DNA from: Chitinophagaceae bacterium
GTDB taxonomy: Bacteria > Bacteroidota > Bacteroidia > Chitinophagales > Chitinophagaceae
Assembly (NCBI GenBank): GCA_024508725.1
Contig: JANINS010000001.1
Coordinates: 243,837-307,836, forward strand
DNA: 64,000 nucleotides
Direction of reading: 5' to 3'
Below the pieces are notes generated by a model. It was not told where the DNA came from. It ran no database searches and was given only the letters and a program-made list of their open reading frames with translations. Shown piece by piece: positions 1 through 8,131 of this stretch; position 1 is the stretch's first letter; each line of letters begins with the position of its first letter. Position numbers and translations under genes: made by a program.

Positions 1-850
1 CATTCTGAGCCCAGCTACCCTCTCCTTTTAGAATCTTACTAAAGATCTTTGATGCTTCTTCAACTGAACTGCCTCCATAGATGTCTGCAGCCTCAACTGT
101 TCTTTTGCCAAGCTGTTCAGGTGTTTTGATAAATTCTCCCTGGTTATTGATCACTTTAGTATCGGCTGTAAGCGATATCTCATCGTATCCATCCAAACCA
201 TGTACAATGGTGAACTTTGTATTTGATTGTTGCAATAGGTAATTATATATGCGAGCCATCTCAAGATTGTACACACCCACTACCTGGTAAGCAGGTGAAG
301 CCGGATTCACCATTGGACCAAGCATGTTAAAGAATGTTCTGATACCAATATTCTTTCTGATCGGTGCAACCACTTTCAAAGCCGGATGAAAGAATGGTGC
401 ATGGAGGAAACATATGTTTGATTCGTCGATCTCCTTTTTCAATTGATCACTGCTGTTCTTGAATTTATATCCAAGTTGTTCCATCACATTCGAAGCACCA
501 CTGATAGATGTTGCTCCATAATTACCGTGTTTTGCCACTTTATGTCCGGCACCTGCAACAACAAAACATGACAGCGTAGAAATATTGAAAGTGTTCTTTC
601 CATCTCCACCTGTTCCAACAATATCGATCACTTTATTTCCTTCCAGATCAACCATTACACACAGTTCGATCAAAGCATCTCTGAAACCTTTTAGTTCATC
701 AATGGTGATGCTTCTCATCAGGTATACCGTCATGAAAGCTGTAATCTCATGCTCATTGCAAAGACCTTTACCGATATCCAGCAAAGCTTCTTTCGCCTCC
801 TTATAGCTAAGTGACTTATGTTCAAATAATATCTGCAGTATCTTCTTCAT
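1..850 (-). CDS. trpD: Anthranilate phosphoribosyltransferase TrpD (partial)
   Basis: Transfers the phosphoribosyl group of PRPP to anthranilate, the second step of tryptophan synthesis in the cytosol. About 283 N-terminal residues are visible and the C-terminus lies beyond the left window edge (family about 330-345). The glycine-rich PRPP loop DIVGTGGDGKNTFNIST follows a helical N-terminal domain, and HGNYGATSISGAS is the expected anthranilate-site region. The ATG lies one base beyond the trpG stop, so the gene is the third member of a leftward trpE-trpG-trpD operon and should be controlled by the leader attenuator upstream of trpE. Confidence 0.95.
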   Translation of the reverse strand, partial: MKKILQILFEHKSLSYKEAKEALLDIGKGLCNEHEITAFMTVYLMRSITIDELKGFRDALIELCVMVDLEGNKVIDIVGTGGDGKNTFNISTLSCFVVAGAGHKVAKHGNYGATSISGASNVMEQLGYKFKNSSDQLKKEIDESNICFLHAPFFHPALKVVAPIRKNIGIRTFFNMLGPMVNPASPAYQVVGVYNLEMARIYNYLLQQSNTKFTIVHGLDGYDEISLTADTKVINNQGEFIKTPEQLGKRTVEAADIYGGSSVEEASKIFSKILKGEGSWAQN

Positions 851-851
851 A

Positions 852-1418
852 TTATCTCTTCAACCAGTTTTCTAAGATCGTTTTTCCATCCGGAGTAAGT
901 ACACTTTCAGGATGAAACTGAACTCCCGTTACTTCCAGATTTTTGTGTTGCAAAGCCATGATATAGTTGTTCTCATCTCTTGCAGTGATCTCAAGTTCAC
1001 CAGGAAAATTTTCTTCGCTGATCACCCAACTATGGTAACGACCAACTTTAATATTGGGTGGCAGATATTTAAAAATGGGAGCTTCATTTGAAACGGTACA
1101 GCTAGTTGAAATACCGTGAAAGACGGATGCAAGGTTGATCAGCTTTCCGCCAAAGGCTTCACCAATTGCCTGGTGACCCAAACACACTCCCAAAATAGAT
1201 TTTGTTGCCGCATATTCTTTTATCAATGGCAAAAGCAATCCTGCCTCTGAAGGAATGCCCGGACCAGGTGAAAGAATGATCTTATCGTAGTCTTTCACTT
1301 TTTCCAAAGCAATCTCATCATTCCTGTACACATCCACTTTTGAATGCGTGATGGCTTCAACCAAATGCACAAGATTGTAAGTAAAAGAATCGTAGTTATC
1401 GAAAATCAGGATTTTCAT
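852..1418 (-). CDS. trpG: Anthranilate synthase component II (glutamine amidotransferase) TrpG
   Basis: Hydrolyses glutamine and passes ammonia to TrpE for anthranilate formation. The 188-residue class I amidotransferase starts MKILIFDNYDSFTYNLVH, has the nucleophile Cys in GVCLGHQAIGE, and the His-x-Glu part of the triad in VQFHPES near the C-terminus. The length is normal for a stand-alone subunit. It lies one base after trpE and one base before trpD. PabA is almost identical as a family, and this subunit may also serve folate synthesis, but the trpE-trpD context makes TrpG the better name. Confidence 0.95.
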   Translation of the reverse strand: MKILIFDNYDSFTYNLVHLVEAITHSKVDVYRNDEIALEKVKDYDKIILSPGPGIPSEAGLLLPLIKEYAATKSILGVCLGHQAIGEAFGGKLINLASVFHGISTSCTVSNEAPIFKYLPPNIKVGRYHSWVISEENFPGELEITARDENNYIMALQHKNLEVTGVQFHPESVLTPDGKTILENWLKR

Positions 1419-1419
1419 C

Positions 1420-2832
1420 TTAAATGGTTTCTGCTAATTGAATGGCTTGTTTTAGTGCACCAAGCTTGTTGTTAACTTCTGTTAGTTCATTCGCCGGTTG
1501 CGAGTTTGCAACAACACCGGCTCCTGCCTGGTAATGCAAAGTGTTCTGTTTGCTCAAAAATGTTCTGATCATTATTGCATGATTGCAGCTTCCGTCAAAA
1601 CCCAAAAATCCGATACATCCTCCATAATAACTTCTTGGCGTGGGCTCGTAAAGATCGATCAGTTGTATGGCTTTATACTTTGGTGCGCCGCTTAATGTTC
1701 CTGCAGGAAAAGTTGCAGCCAACAAAGACAGTGAGTTTGTTCCCGCTTTTAATTTACCAACAACTTCACTTACTAAATGGATCACATGCGAATAATAATG
1801 TACCTGGCGATAGTAACTCACTTTTACATCTTCACACATCCTGCTAAGATCATTTCTTGCAAGATCTACCAGCATTACATGTTCTGCATTTTCTTTAGCA
1901 TCAGCCAACAATTGTTCGGAGAGATTTTTATCTTCTGCTTCATCACCTGTTCTTCGCACTGTTCCTGCTATCGGATGAACAACAGCTTTCCCATCTTTAA
2001 TGATGAGCTGCGATTCCGGGCTTGAACCCATCAGGCGATAATCACCATAATCAAAATAAAAAAGATAAGGTGATGGATTTACACTTCTCAGAGCCCTGTA
2101 CACATTAAACTCATCACCAATAAATCGCTGGTAAAATCTCCTGCTTAATACGATCTGGAAAACATCACCCCTCAAGCAACTTTCTATTCCTTTTTGTACG
2201 ATCTGCTTATAGTCTTCATCACTCATATTTTGTTGCTCTTCTCCTTTTAGTTCAAAAGGAAAAGTGGGAACATCCTTACTCCTGATCAAAGATTCAACAG
2301 CAGTGAGCTCACTTTCTACACCGGCAACATGATTTTCGCAGATGAACATTTCATCTTTAAAATGATTGATGGCTATCACGTATTGATATAACCTGTAACG
2401 CATCAATGGAATTTCAGGTTGAGACGTTTTTGAGTTTAATTCTACCGACTCAAAGAATTGCACTGCATCGTAAGTTGTGTATCCAAAAAGTCCTTGTGCA
2501 ATGTTTGCGATTTTATTATCGCAAGGTTGTACATCAAAGTGATCCATAAAATTCCAGGTCGTTTCCGGTACATCCTCAACATTACTGATCTTTTGTTTTT
2601 CTGGTTTTCTCCCGGGAAATTTGAATTCGATCGATTGGTAATTCGTGATCTCAATACCACCAATCGCATTGATGCCAATAAAAGAAAAACTATTATCGGC
2701 AGCATGATAATCGGTGCTCTCTAATAAGATCGTATCCCTGAAACGATCACGCAACCTCAGGTAAATACCAACCGGTGTATGAATATCGCTTAACAGCTTT
2801 TTATATGTTGTTGTAAGTGCTATTTTTTTCAT
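1420..2832 (-). CDS. trpE: Anthranilate synthase component I TrpE
   Basis: Converts chorismate to anthranilate, the committed step to tryptophan. The 470-residue protein has the N-terminal LLES element (ILLESTDYH) that in TrpE binds feedback tryptophan, and the chorismate-enzyme motifs HPIAGTVRR, DLARNDLSRMC and SGAPKYKAIQLI towards the C-terminus. I chose the start at MKKIALTTTYKKLLSD; in-frame ATG codons further upstream (for example at 2859) give a non-conserved extension close to the attenuator terminator. PabB is the main alternative, but the LLES motif, trpG-trpD neighbours and a leader with Trp codons support TrpE. Confidence 0.94.
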   Translation of the reverse strand: MKKIALTTTYKKLLSDIHTPVGIYLRLRDRFRDTILLESTDYHAADNSFSFIGINAIGGIEITNYQSIEFKFPGRKPEKQKISNVEDVPETTWNFMDHFDVQPCDNKIANIAQGLFGYTTYDAVQFFESVELNSKTSQPEIPLMRYRLYQYVIAINHFKDEMFICENHVAGVESELTAVESLIRSKDVPTFPFELKGEEQQNMSDEDYKQIVQKGIESCLRGDVFQIVLSRRFYQRFIGDEFNVYRALRSVNPSPYLFYFDYGDYRLMGSSPESQLIIKDGKAVVHPIAGTVRRTGDEAEDKNLSEQLLADAKENAEHVMLVDLARNDLSRMCEDVKVSYYRQVHYYSHVIHLVSEVVGKLKAGTNSLSLLAATFPAGTLSGAPKYKAIQLIDLYEPTPRSYYGGCIGFLGFDGSCNHAIMIRTFLSKQNTLHYQAGAGVVANSQPANELTEVNNKLGALKQAIQLAETI

Positions 2833-2904
2833 TGAGTCAACTTCAGTTTTTCTATTCATCGTCCCTTGCGTCGCACACTTGTGCTGAAGGAACAATTATG
2901 AGCA

Positions 2905-2933
2905 ATAAAAAAGCCCCGATACTATCGAGGCTT
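2905..2933 (-). terminator. trp attenuator terminator
   Basis: On the minus strand an 11-bp stem (arms 2923-2933 and 2911-2921, with one G-U pair and a 1-nt loop) is followed by a run of six T (2905-2910), between the leader peptide and trpE. The right arm contains TCGGGGCTT, which also occurs identically at 2964-2972 inside the leader. The leader copy can therefore pair with the left arm as antiterminator. Confidence 0.85.
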
Positions 2934-2959
2934 AATATTGTTCAATACTGGCAATATCA

Positions 2960-3040
2960 TTACAAGCCCCGACCGGAGTTTGAATGCCACCACCAATTGT
3001 TATTTTGATTTCTGTAATTCACAAGTGCAATTAAGAACAT
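2960..3040 (-). CDS. trpL: trp operon leader peptide (attenuation)
   Basis: A 26-codon ORF, MFLIALVNYRNQNNNWWWHS followed by six residues, contains three consecutive TGG codons (2987-2995) and ends 27 bases before the terminator hairpin ahead of trpE. Its 3' end holds TCGGGGCTT (2964-2972), identical to the 3' arm of the terminator. A ribosome stalled at the Trp codons would leave this segment free to pair with the terminator's 5' arm and prevent termination. This is the architecture of classic Trp attenuation. It starts 25 bases after the photolyase stop, so the trp promoter probably lies within the end of that gene. Confidence 0.88.
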   Translation of the reverse strand: MFLIALVNYRNQNNNWWWHSNSGRGL

Positions 3041-3064
3041 AAAATGAAACCAGCCAAAATTTAT

Positions 3065-4372
3065 TTATTTGTTTAATGCTTTTTTATAAGCCTGCAAACA
3101 TCTTTCTCTTGCAAGCTCATGTTCAACAATCGGCTTTGGATAGTCGAAAGAATCCAGTTCAGGCACCCATTTTCTTATATACTTCAGATCGCTATCAAAC
3201 TTTTCTGTTTGTGTTCTTGGATTGAATATCCTGAAATATGGAGCTGCATCACATCCGCTTCCGGCTGTCCATTGCCAACCACCGTTGTTTGCTGCATAAT
3301 CATAATCCAGGAGTTTTTTTGCAAAGTATGTTTCGCCCCAACGCCAGTCGATCAACAAATGTTTACACAAAAATGAAGCAGTGATCATCCTTACACGATT
3401 GTGCATGAAACCGGTTTCATTTAACTCTCTCATGCCGGCATCAACAATTGGATAACCCGTCATTCCATTGCACCATGCATCAAACTCCTTTTCATTATTT
3501 CTCCATTCTATGTTATCGTATTCCGGTTTACAGGCATACCCTTTTCTCACATGTGGTACATTCCAAAGGATCATATGGTAGAATTCACGCCAGATCAATT
3601 CATTTAAATACACTTCATTCAATTCTTTTGCTCGTTTTACTAACTGGCGAATGCTGATCGTTCCAAATCTCAGGTGAACACTTAGCCTGCTTGTTCCTGC
3701 AATACCTGGATAATCCCGATTCTTATGATATGTTTTTATCAATTCAGTTCTAACATTTTTAGAAGGGAAGAGTTCTCCTACAGCTTCAAAATCCATCGAT
3801 TCCAATGATGGAATGGCTTTAGCGTTTTGCCGATACAGGTTGTTGAAATACTTTTCTGTTGGATACTCCTTTAAATAAAAAACATTCAATGTTGCTTTCC
3901 ATCTTTTGCTGTAAGGCGTAAACACCATGTAGGGCTTACCATCATCTTTCATCACCTCATCCTTATCAAAGATCACCTGGTCTTTATAAGTGTTAAATAC
4001 AGTACCGTGGCTCAGCAGTAGTTCAGCCATTTCATTATCCCGATCAATCGCATATTGTTCATAATCGTGGTTGGTGAACACAGCTTCAATGCTGTATTTA
4101 TCGAGTAGTTTTTTAAAAATATCTTTTGGGAATCCGTAATACACTTCAAGAGAAGAACCGATGCTGAGCAATTGCTGCTGCATCTCAGCAAGTGCATTAT
4201 AGATGAATTCTACACGACGGTCTTTTTTATCTTCCAGGTCATCCAGTATGTTTTTATCGAATATAAAAACCGGGATAACAGGATTATTACTTTTTAACGC
4301 ATAATATAAAGCAGCATTGTCTTCCAATCTCAGGTCACGCCTGAACCACATGATATTCACTACCGGTTTCAT
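3065..4372 (-). CDS. phr: Deoxyribodipyrimidine photolyase / cryptochrome family
   Basis: Light-driven FAD flavoprotein that repairs cyclobutane pyrimidine dimers, or a cryptochrome of the same fold. The 435 residues comprise an N-terminal Rossmann-like antenna domain (from MWFRRDLRLEDNAAL) and a C-terminal FAD-binding domain with GTSRLSVHLRFGT, WREFYHMILW, GYPIVDAGMREL, MHNRVRMITASF and the Trp-rich stretch YAANNGGWQWTAGSG. These are typical of class I CPD photolyases and the length is close to the family norm. It lies just upstream of the trp leader on the same strand, with no obvious functional link. Photolyase is more likely than a signalling cryptochrome because the repair-domain motifs are intact. 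Confidence 0.92.
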   Translation of the reverse strand: MKPVVNIMWFRRDLRLEDNAALYYALKSNNPVIPVFIFDKNILDDLEDKKDRRVEFIYNALAEMQQQLLSIGSSLEVYYGFPKDIFKKLLDKYSIEAVFTNHDYEQYAIDRDNEMAELLLSHGTVFNTYKDQVIFDKDEVMKDDGKPYMVFTPYSKRWKATLNVFYLKEYPTEKYFNNLYRQNAKAIPSLESMDFEAVGELFPSKNVRTELIKTYHKNRDYPGIAGTSRLSVHLRFGTISIRQLVKRAKELNEVYLNELIWREFYHMILWNVPHVRKGYACKPEYDNIEWRNNEKEFDAWCNGMTGYPIVDAGMRELNETGFMHNRVRMITASFLCKHLLIDWRWGETYFAKKLLDYDYAANNGGWQWTAGSGCDAAPYFRIFNPRTQTEKFDSDLKYIRKWVPELDSFDYPKPIVEHELARERCLQAYKKALNK

Positions 4373-4404
4373 TATCAGAGTAACAACAAAAACCTCTCTA
4401 ATGT

Positions 4405-5247
4405 TTATTGAAAGAGCGGCTTTATAAATTTATTGTACAACAAAGCCGATGTATTATAACTGTAACCGGCAACACCAACCTGCTTCACCCATTTGATTCC
4501 ACGTATTGCATTGGTTAGAAAAACTTCGTTTGCATTTTCAACATCATCAACCGTGATCTGTGTTTCTTCAATTGGAAGCCCTTCCTTTCTACAATGTTGC
4601 AGCAAGTATTTTCTCATTACGCCTGATATACAACCTTCGTTTAAAGCAGGCGTTTTAATGATGCCGTCTGAAACAATGAAAAGGTTTGCAATGGTTGTAT
4701 CAGCTACCCGGTCGTATGCATTCAATACAATTGCATCATTTAATTGATTTCGTTTTGCCCAGTTTGTAGCCTGAACATAGGGCAAAAAACTATTACTCTT
4801 TATGTGAGAGAAATTATCAGCAGCCTTCCTGGCGTCTTTAAATATATCGATCACCAATCCATTGTCATTGAACGTTCCTATTGTTGTGGAAATTTCAAAG
4901 GTTTCAATAATATAATTCGGGATCTGACTTTCCGGATCAAACAAACCGCCATCACTTCCAAAAATTGTTATTCGAATTCTTCCAAGTTGCTGATGACCAT
5001 TTTTCGTAGCCACCTCGATTATTTGCTTTTCAAACTCATCAGCGGAGAAATGCTTCGGAATCTTAAATTGAAGTGTTTCAAGAGAAGAAAATAATCTTTC
5101 AAAATGCAGTTCTTTTAAGATCAGTTTCCCATTAATCATCTTCATTGTTTCAAAACAACCATCGCCATAACGTAATCCACGTGATGCTGAAGAAACGATT
5201 GGCGTTCCTTCATCCACAAATTTCCCATTGAAGATGATCTTGTTCAC
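4405..5247 (-). CDS. Class IV aminotransferase, PabC-like (aminodeoxychorismate lyase candidate)
   Basis: PLP fold-type IV enzyme of 280 residues. It has the characteristic RGLRYGDGCFETM start, an internal RIRITIF segment, the conserved Lys region HIKSNSFLPYVQA that should form the Schiff base, and the C-terminal glycine motif NEGCISGVMRKYLL. Members are 4-amino-4-deoxychorismate lyase (folate), branched-chain aminotransferases or D-amino acid aminotransferases. The short length and closeness to trpE/trpG-type chorismate genes favour a PabC role, but substrate cannot be decided from sequence. It is transcribed leftward, 32 bases upstream of phr. Confidence 0.8.
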   Translation of the reverse strand: MNKIIFNGKFVDEGTPIVSSASRGLRYGDGCFETMKMINGKLILKELHFERLFSSLETLQFKIPKHFSADEFEKQIIEVATKNGHQQLGRIRITIFGSDGGLFDPESQIPNYIIETFEISTTIGTFNDNGLVIDIFKDARKAADNFSHIKSNSFLPYVQATNWAKRNQLNDAIVLNAYDRVADTTIANLFIVSDGIIKTPALNEGCISGVMRKYLLQHCRKEGLPIEETQITVDDVENANEVFLTNAIRGIKWVKQVGVAGYSYNTSALLYNKFIKPLFQ

Positions 5248-5304
5248 CTGCTAAATATCAATAAAAAATCCTGCCGAAGCAGGATTCAAATTTTCTCGCT
5301 GTTA

Positions 5305-5961
5305 TTATCCTTCCACTATTCCATGCTTCACTGCATACAATATCAATCCTGCAGTTGTTTTTGCACCTGTTTTGATCTTTAACCTGTCACGAATGGCTTC
5401 TACCGTTCTTGGGCTGATCTCAACCAGGTCTGCAATTTCTTTTGTACTCTTCTCTTCACACATCAGCTTCAGCACATTTTTTTCCTTTTCACTCAGATCT
5501 GCTTCTTCTGAATATGCAGGCATATCATGCTTCTTATTTCTCAAACCAGCCAGCATTGCTTTATTGGTGTATTCATTAAAGAAGAACTCGTTCTCGTAAC
5601 ATGTTTTAATAGCCTGGTAAATGGTTTCTGAATCTGAGTTCTTGGTAAGATAACTATTGGCACCGATTTCCATCAGCCTGCTGATCATACTCACATCATC
5701 GTTCATCGTTAACATGATAATACGAACATCAGGTAATATCTTTTTCACCTCTGGCAATGTAGCAATGCCATCCATGATGGGCATTTGAATATCCAGCAAA
5801 ATAATATCCGGCTTTAAAAATTTCACCAGGTTCAGCAACTGCATTCCATTCTCAGCTTCACCCATTATCTCGATATCCTTATAAAAAGAAAGAGATGTTT
5901 TAACTCCGGTTCTAAAAAGTGCATGGTCATCTGCTATTATCACTTTAATCTTATCGGGCAT
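5305..5961 (-). CDS. NarL/FixJ-type response regulator (REC + LuxR HTH)
   Basis: Cytosolic two-component transcription factor of 218 residues. The N-terminal receiver has the acidic pair DD at 11-12, phospho-acceptor Asp57 in PDIILLDIQMPIMDG, a Thr/Ser at TMNDD and Lys in LTKNSDSE. The C-terminal LuxR-type helix-turn-helix contains LSEKEKNVLKLMCEEKSTKE followed by IADLVEISPRTVEAIRDRL. No kinase is adjacent, so its partner is unknown. A TATATTTG -7 box lies just upstream of the start. Confidence 0.93.
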   Translation of the reverse strand: MPDKIKVIIADDHALFRTGVKTSLSFYKDIEIMGEAENGMQLLNLVKFLKPDIILLDIQMPIMDGIATLPEVKKILPDVRIIMLTMNDDVSMISRLMEIGANSYLTKNSDSETIYQAIKTCYENEFFFNEYTNKAMLAGLRNKKHDMPAYSEEADLSEKEKNVLKLMCEEKSTKEIADLVEISPRTVEAIRDRLKIKTGAKTTAGLILYAVKHGIVEG

Positions 5962-5978
5962 AGCACAAGGTTATTCGG

Positions 5979-5986
5979 CAAATATA
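5979..5986 (-). promoter_or_regulatory. Putative Bacteroidota -7 promoter box for the response regulator
   Basis: The minus strand reads TATATTTG, an exact match to the Bacteroidota TAnnTTTG -7 consensus, 17 bases upstream of the ATG at 5961. No good TTTG -33 element is visible at the expected distance, so this is a moderate call. Confidence 0.4.
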
Positions 5987-6179
5987 AAACGTAATTATGC
6001 TAATGTTATTTTGTTATTTTCTTTAGGAAATATACGATGGAGCAACTGATGATTTCCCGATGATATTGCAAGATACTGAAGACGTAAAATAGGGCAGTTT
6101 TGCTCTTGCCAGCAAAGTGTGATATGCTACTTTTATCGCCCAATATCCAATAGAAAAATCGATTTCGCCTTGTTGCGAC

Positions 6180-6280
6180 TAATCTTAGCTGCACAAAAAA
6201 ATCCAACTATCCTGGGAGAAGCTATAAAGGCCCAGGTTAGCGAGAAAACCGGGCTTGTTGAGGTAGACAAGCCCTTTTTT
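6180..6280 (+). ncRNA. Candidate small RNA ending in a Rho-independent terminator
   Basis: In the gene-free stretch 5962-6417, a hairpin CCTGGG/CCCAGG (6211-6216, 6231-6236) is followed by a strong terminator: GGGCTTGT (6251-6258) and ACAAGCCC (6267-6274) plus six T. The 12 bases ATCTTAGCTGCA at 6182-6193 recur at the promoter of the nif3-like gene (6902-6913), suggesting a transcription start near 6192. No ORF fits between start and terminator, hence a possible RNA of about 90 nt. The RNA family is not recognised. Confidence 0.4.
6251..6280 (+). terminator. Rho-independent terminator
   Basis: Perfect 8-bp stem GGGCTTGT/ACAAGCCC with an 8-nt loop followed by TTTTTT. It lies between two oppositely oriented genes with no plus-strand gene directly upstream, so it most likely ends the candidate small RNA. 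Confidence 0.75.
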
Positions 6281-6417
6281 ATTATTATAATTTCTTCCCT
6301 TGATCTGTTTTGTGTATACATGATATCATTCATATTTATGTTCGTTAATGCTTTCCAGGAATTAGAAAATTATAAAGGTGGTTTAAACAGGTTTCCATTC
6401 CAGCACTTTGGGCCATT

Positions 6418-6627
6418 ATGATAACAGGTATTTTCATGGCTGTAATTACCCTGGCTGCGCTGATCCTTTTCATTATTCATGTGATCCATAATAAAAGCCT
6501 GCCTGACAATGAAAGAATCGTATGGGTACTTGTATTTGTTTTTGCAGGAATGATCGGTTTCCCGATCTATTGGTTTATGAGAGCTATTAAATACCATCCG
6601 CAGGCATATAACTTACCCAATTCGTAA
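6418..6627 (+). CDS. Small membrane protein with PLDc_N-like domain
   Basis: A 69-residue protein with two hydrophobic segments (about residues 2-22 and 37-55) separated by a polar loop SLPDNERIVW, then IYWFMRAIKY. The pattern NERIVWVLVFVFAGMIGFPIYW resembles the phospholipase D-nuclease N-terminal (PLDc_N) membrane module, which occurs alone in many Bacteroidota. It should sit in the inner membrane; its function is unknown. A second possible start is the ATG at 6436. It is monocistronic. Confidence 0.7.
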   Translation: MITGIFMAVITLAALILFIIHVIHNKSLPDNERIVWVLVFVFAGMIGFPIYWFMRAIKYHPQAYNLPNS

Positions 6628-6877
6628 AATTACCAAGTAAGCTCCCGATAATTTTATTCCAGGACTTCAGCATTGTGAAGATTGAAAAAAGGGCAGTTTT
6701 GCTCTTCCCTGCATTAAAATGTTAAAGTAGGTTTACATCATTGAAAACGAACCGTTTTTTAAATCCAATTCCAACCGAAAGACCGTAAACCCCTTTTAAT
6801 CCTTCGCCCTATTGAAAAGCCAAAATAACCTGTGCAAAAAAGAAGGATTTGAGTCTCGCTGTTAGCGAGACTTTTTA
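6628..6877 (+). other. Non-coding stretch with repeated motif and possible structured RNA
   Basis: No ORF is supported here. It holds GGGCAGTTTTGCTCTT (6687-6702), also present at 6091-6106, an inverted pair GGTTTAC/GTAAACC about 50 bases apart, and a terminator hairpin at 6852-6872. The layout could be the 3' UTR of the upstream gene or a second small RNA of about 200 nt; I cannot decide. Confidence 0.35.
6852..6877 (+). terminator. Rho-independent terminator
   Basis: Perfect 9-bp stem AGTCTCGCT/AGCGAGACT with a 3-nt loop (GTT), followed by a T-rich tail. It closes the transcription unit upstream of the nif3-like gene. Confidence 0.8.
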
Positions 6878-6908
6878 TTTGCAGCCCATCTTAACCAGAT
6901 TATCTTAG
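6878..6908 (+). promoter_or_regulatory. Putative promoter of the nif3-like gene
   Basis: TTTG (6878-6881) and TATCTTAG (6901-6908) are separated by exactly 19 bases, matching the Bacteroidota -33 TTTG / -7 TAnnTTTG arrangement with one deviation in the -7 box. The ATG at 6913 is only 4 bases downstream of the box, so the transcript may be leaderless or nearly so. Confidence 0.55.
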
Positions 6909-6912
6909 CTGC

Positions 6913-8013
6913 ATGAAGATCAGGGAAGTTATTGATGTGTTAGAAGAATTGGCTCCACCCAGTTACCAGGAAAGCTATGATAATGCAGGATTACTTACAG
7001 GCAACGCAAACTGGGATTGTGTGGGAATTCTTTGCACTTTAGATGCAACAGAAGCTGTTATTAACGAAGCCATTCAAAAGAACTGCAACCTGGTTGTTGC
7101 CCACCACCCGATCATCTTTGGTGGACTCAAGAAGATCAACGGCAAGAACTATGTAGAAAGAGCCGTGATCTCAGCCATAAAGAACGACATTGCTATTTAT
7201 GCCATCCACACCAACCTTGATAACATTTCAACCGGAGTAAACGGGAAAATTGCCGAAAAGCTCGGCTTAAAGAACATGGAAGTGCTTCTTCCAAAAGAAA
7301 ATAACCTGAGAAAACTCTATGTTTTTGTTCCTGAAGCCAAAGCTGAAGAAGTTCGCAATGCTATTTTTAAAGCCGGAGGTGGACAAATTGGCAATTACAG
7401 CGAGTGTAGCTTCAATTTGCCAGGGAAAGGAACTTTCAAAGCCGGGGAAGGAACTGATCCTTATGTTGGTGAGATCGGGAAAAGGCATGAGGAAGAGGAG
7501 ATCAAAATGGAGATCATTTTTCCGGCTTACATGCAAATGCGGATCATTTCGGCTATGATCGAGGCTCACCCATATGAAGAAGTGGCGTACGACATTATCC
7601 CTTTGGGCAACTATTTTAAAGAAGTGGGTAGTGGAGTGATCGGCGAATTACCTGAAAACCTGGAAGAAACAGGCTTTCTGCATATGTTGAAAACCAGTTT
7701 TGACCTGAAAGTGATACGTCACACACCTTTAACAGGTAAAACAGTAAAAAAAGTTGCCATATGTGGTGGAGCAGGTAGTTTCCTGATCAAAAAAGCAGTG
7801 GCTGCAGGGGCTGATTTTTACATTACGGCAGATGTGAAATACCACGAATTCTTTGATGCAGAGGATAAAATGGTGATTGCCGATATCGGGCACTTTGAAA
7901 GTGAGCAGTTTACGACAGACCTTTTAACGGATGTTTTACAGCAGAAATTCCCTACTTTTGCCGTCCTTAAAACTGAGGTGAATACCAACCCGGTAAAGTA
8001 TTTCGTTGGATAG
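6913..8013 (+). CDS. Nif3-like dinuclear metal centre protein (YqfO/YbgI family)
   Basis: Cytosolic protein of 366 residues with the Nif3 fold split by a CutA/PII-like insert (about residues 130-235, including YMQMRIISAMIEAHPYEEVA). Metal ligands are visible in NLVVAHHPIIFGG and AIHTNLDN near the N-terminus and in ADIGHFESEQF near the C-terminus. The family has been proposed to act as a GTP cyclohydrolase 1 type 2 homologue, but its physiological reaction is not settled. It is followed by a zinc-ribbon coiled-coil protein, the usual neighbour in Bacteroidota, so the two probably form an operon. Confidence 0.93.
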   Translation: MKIREVIDVLEELAPPSYQESYDNAGLLTGNANWDCVGILCTLDATEAVINEAIQKNCNLVVAHHPIIFGGLKKINGKNYVERAVISAIKNDIAIYAIHTNLDNISTGVNGKIAEKLGLKNMEVLLPKENNLRKLYVFVPEAKAEEVRNAIFKAGGGQIGNYSECSFNLPGKGTFKAGEGTDPYVGEIGKRHEEEEIKMEIIFPAYMQMRIISAMIEAHPYEEVAYDIIPLGNYFKEVGSGVIGELPENLEETGFLHMLKTSFDLKVIRHTPLTGKTVKKVAICGGAGSFLIKKAVAAGADFYITADVKYHEFFDAEDKMVIADIGHFESEQFTTDLLTDVLQQKFPTFAVLKTEVNTNPVKYFVG

Positions 8014-8131
8014 ACATTAAAGGTGAAAAGTGAAAAGGAAGTACAAGTGAGTGACACAACGAAGTAACACCGGAGTGTTAGAAGCTGGTATCATCATCTC
8101 AGATTTCAAATCGCAAATATCAAATTTGAAT

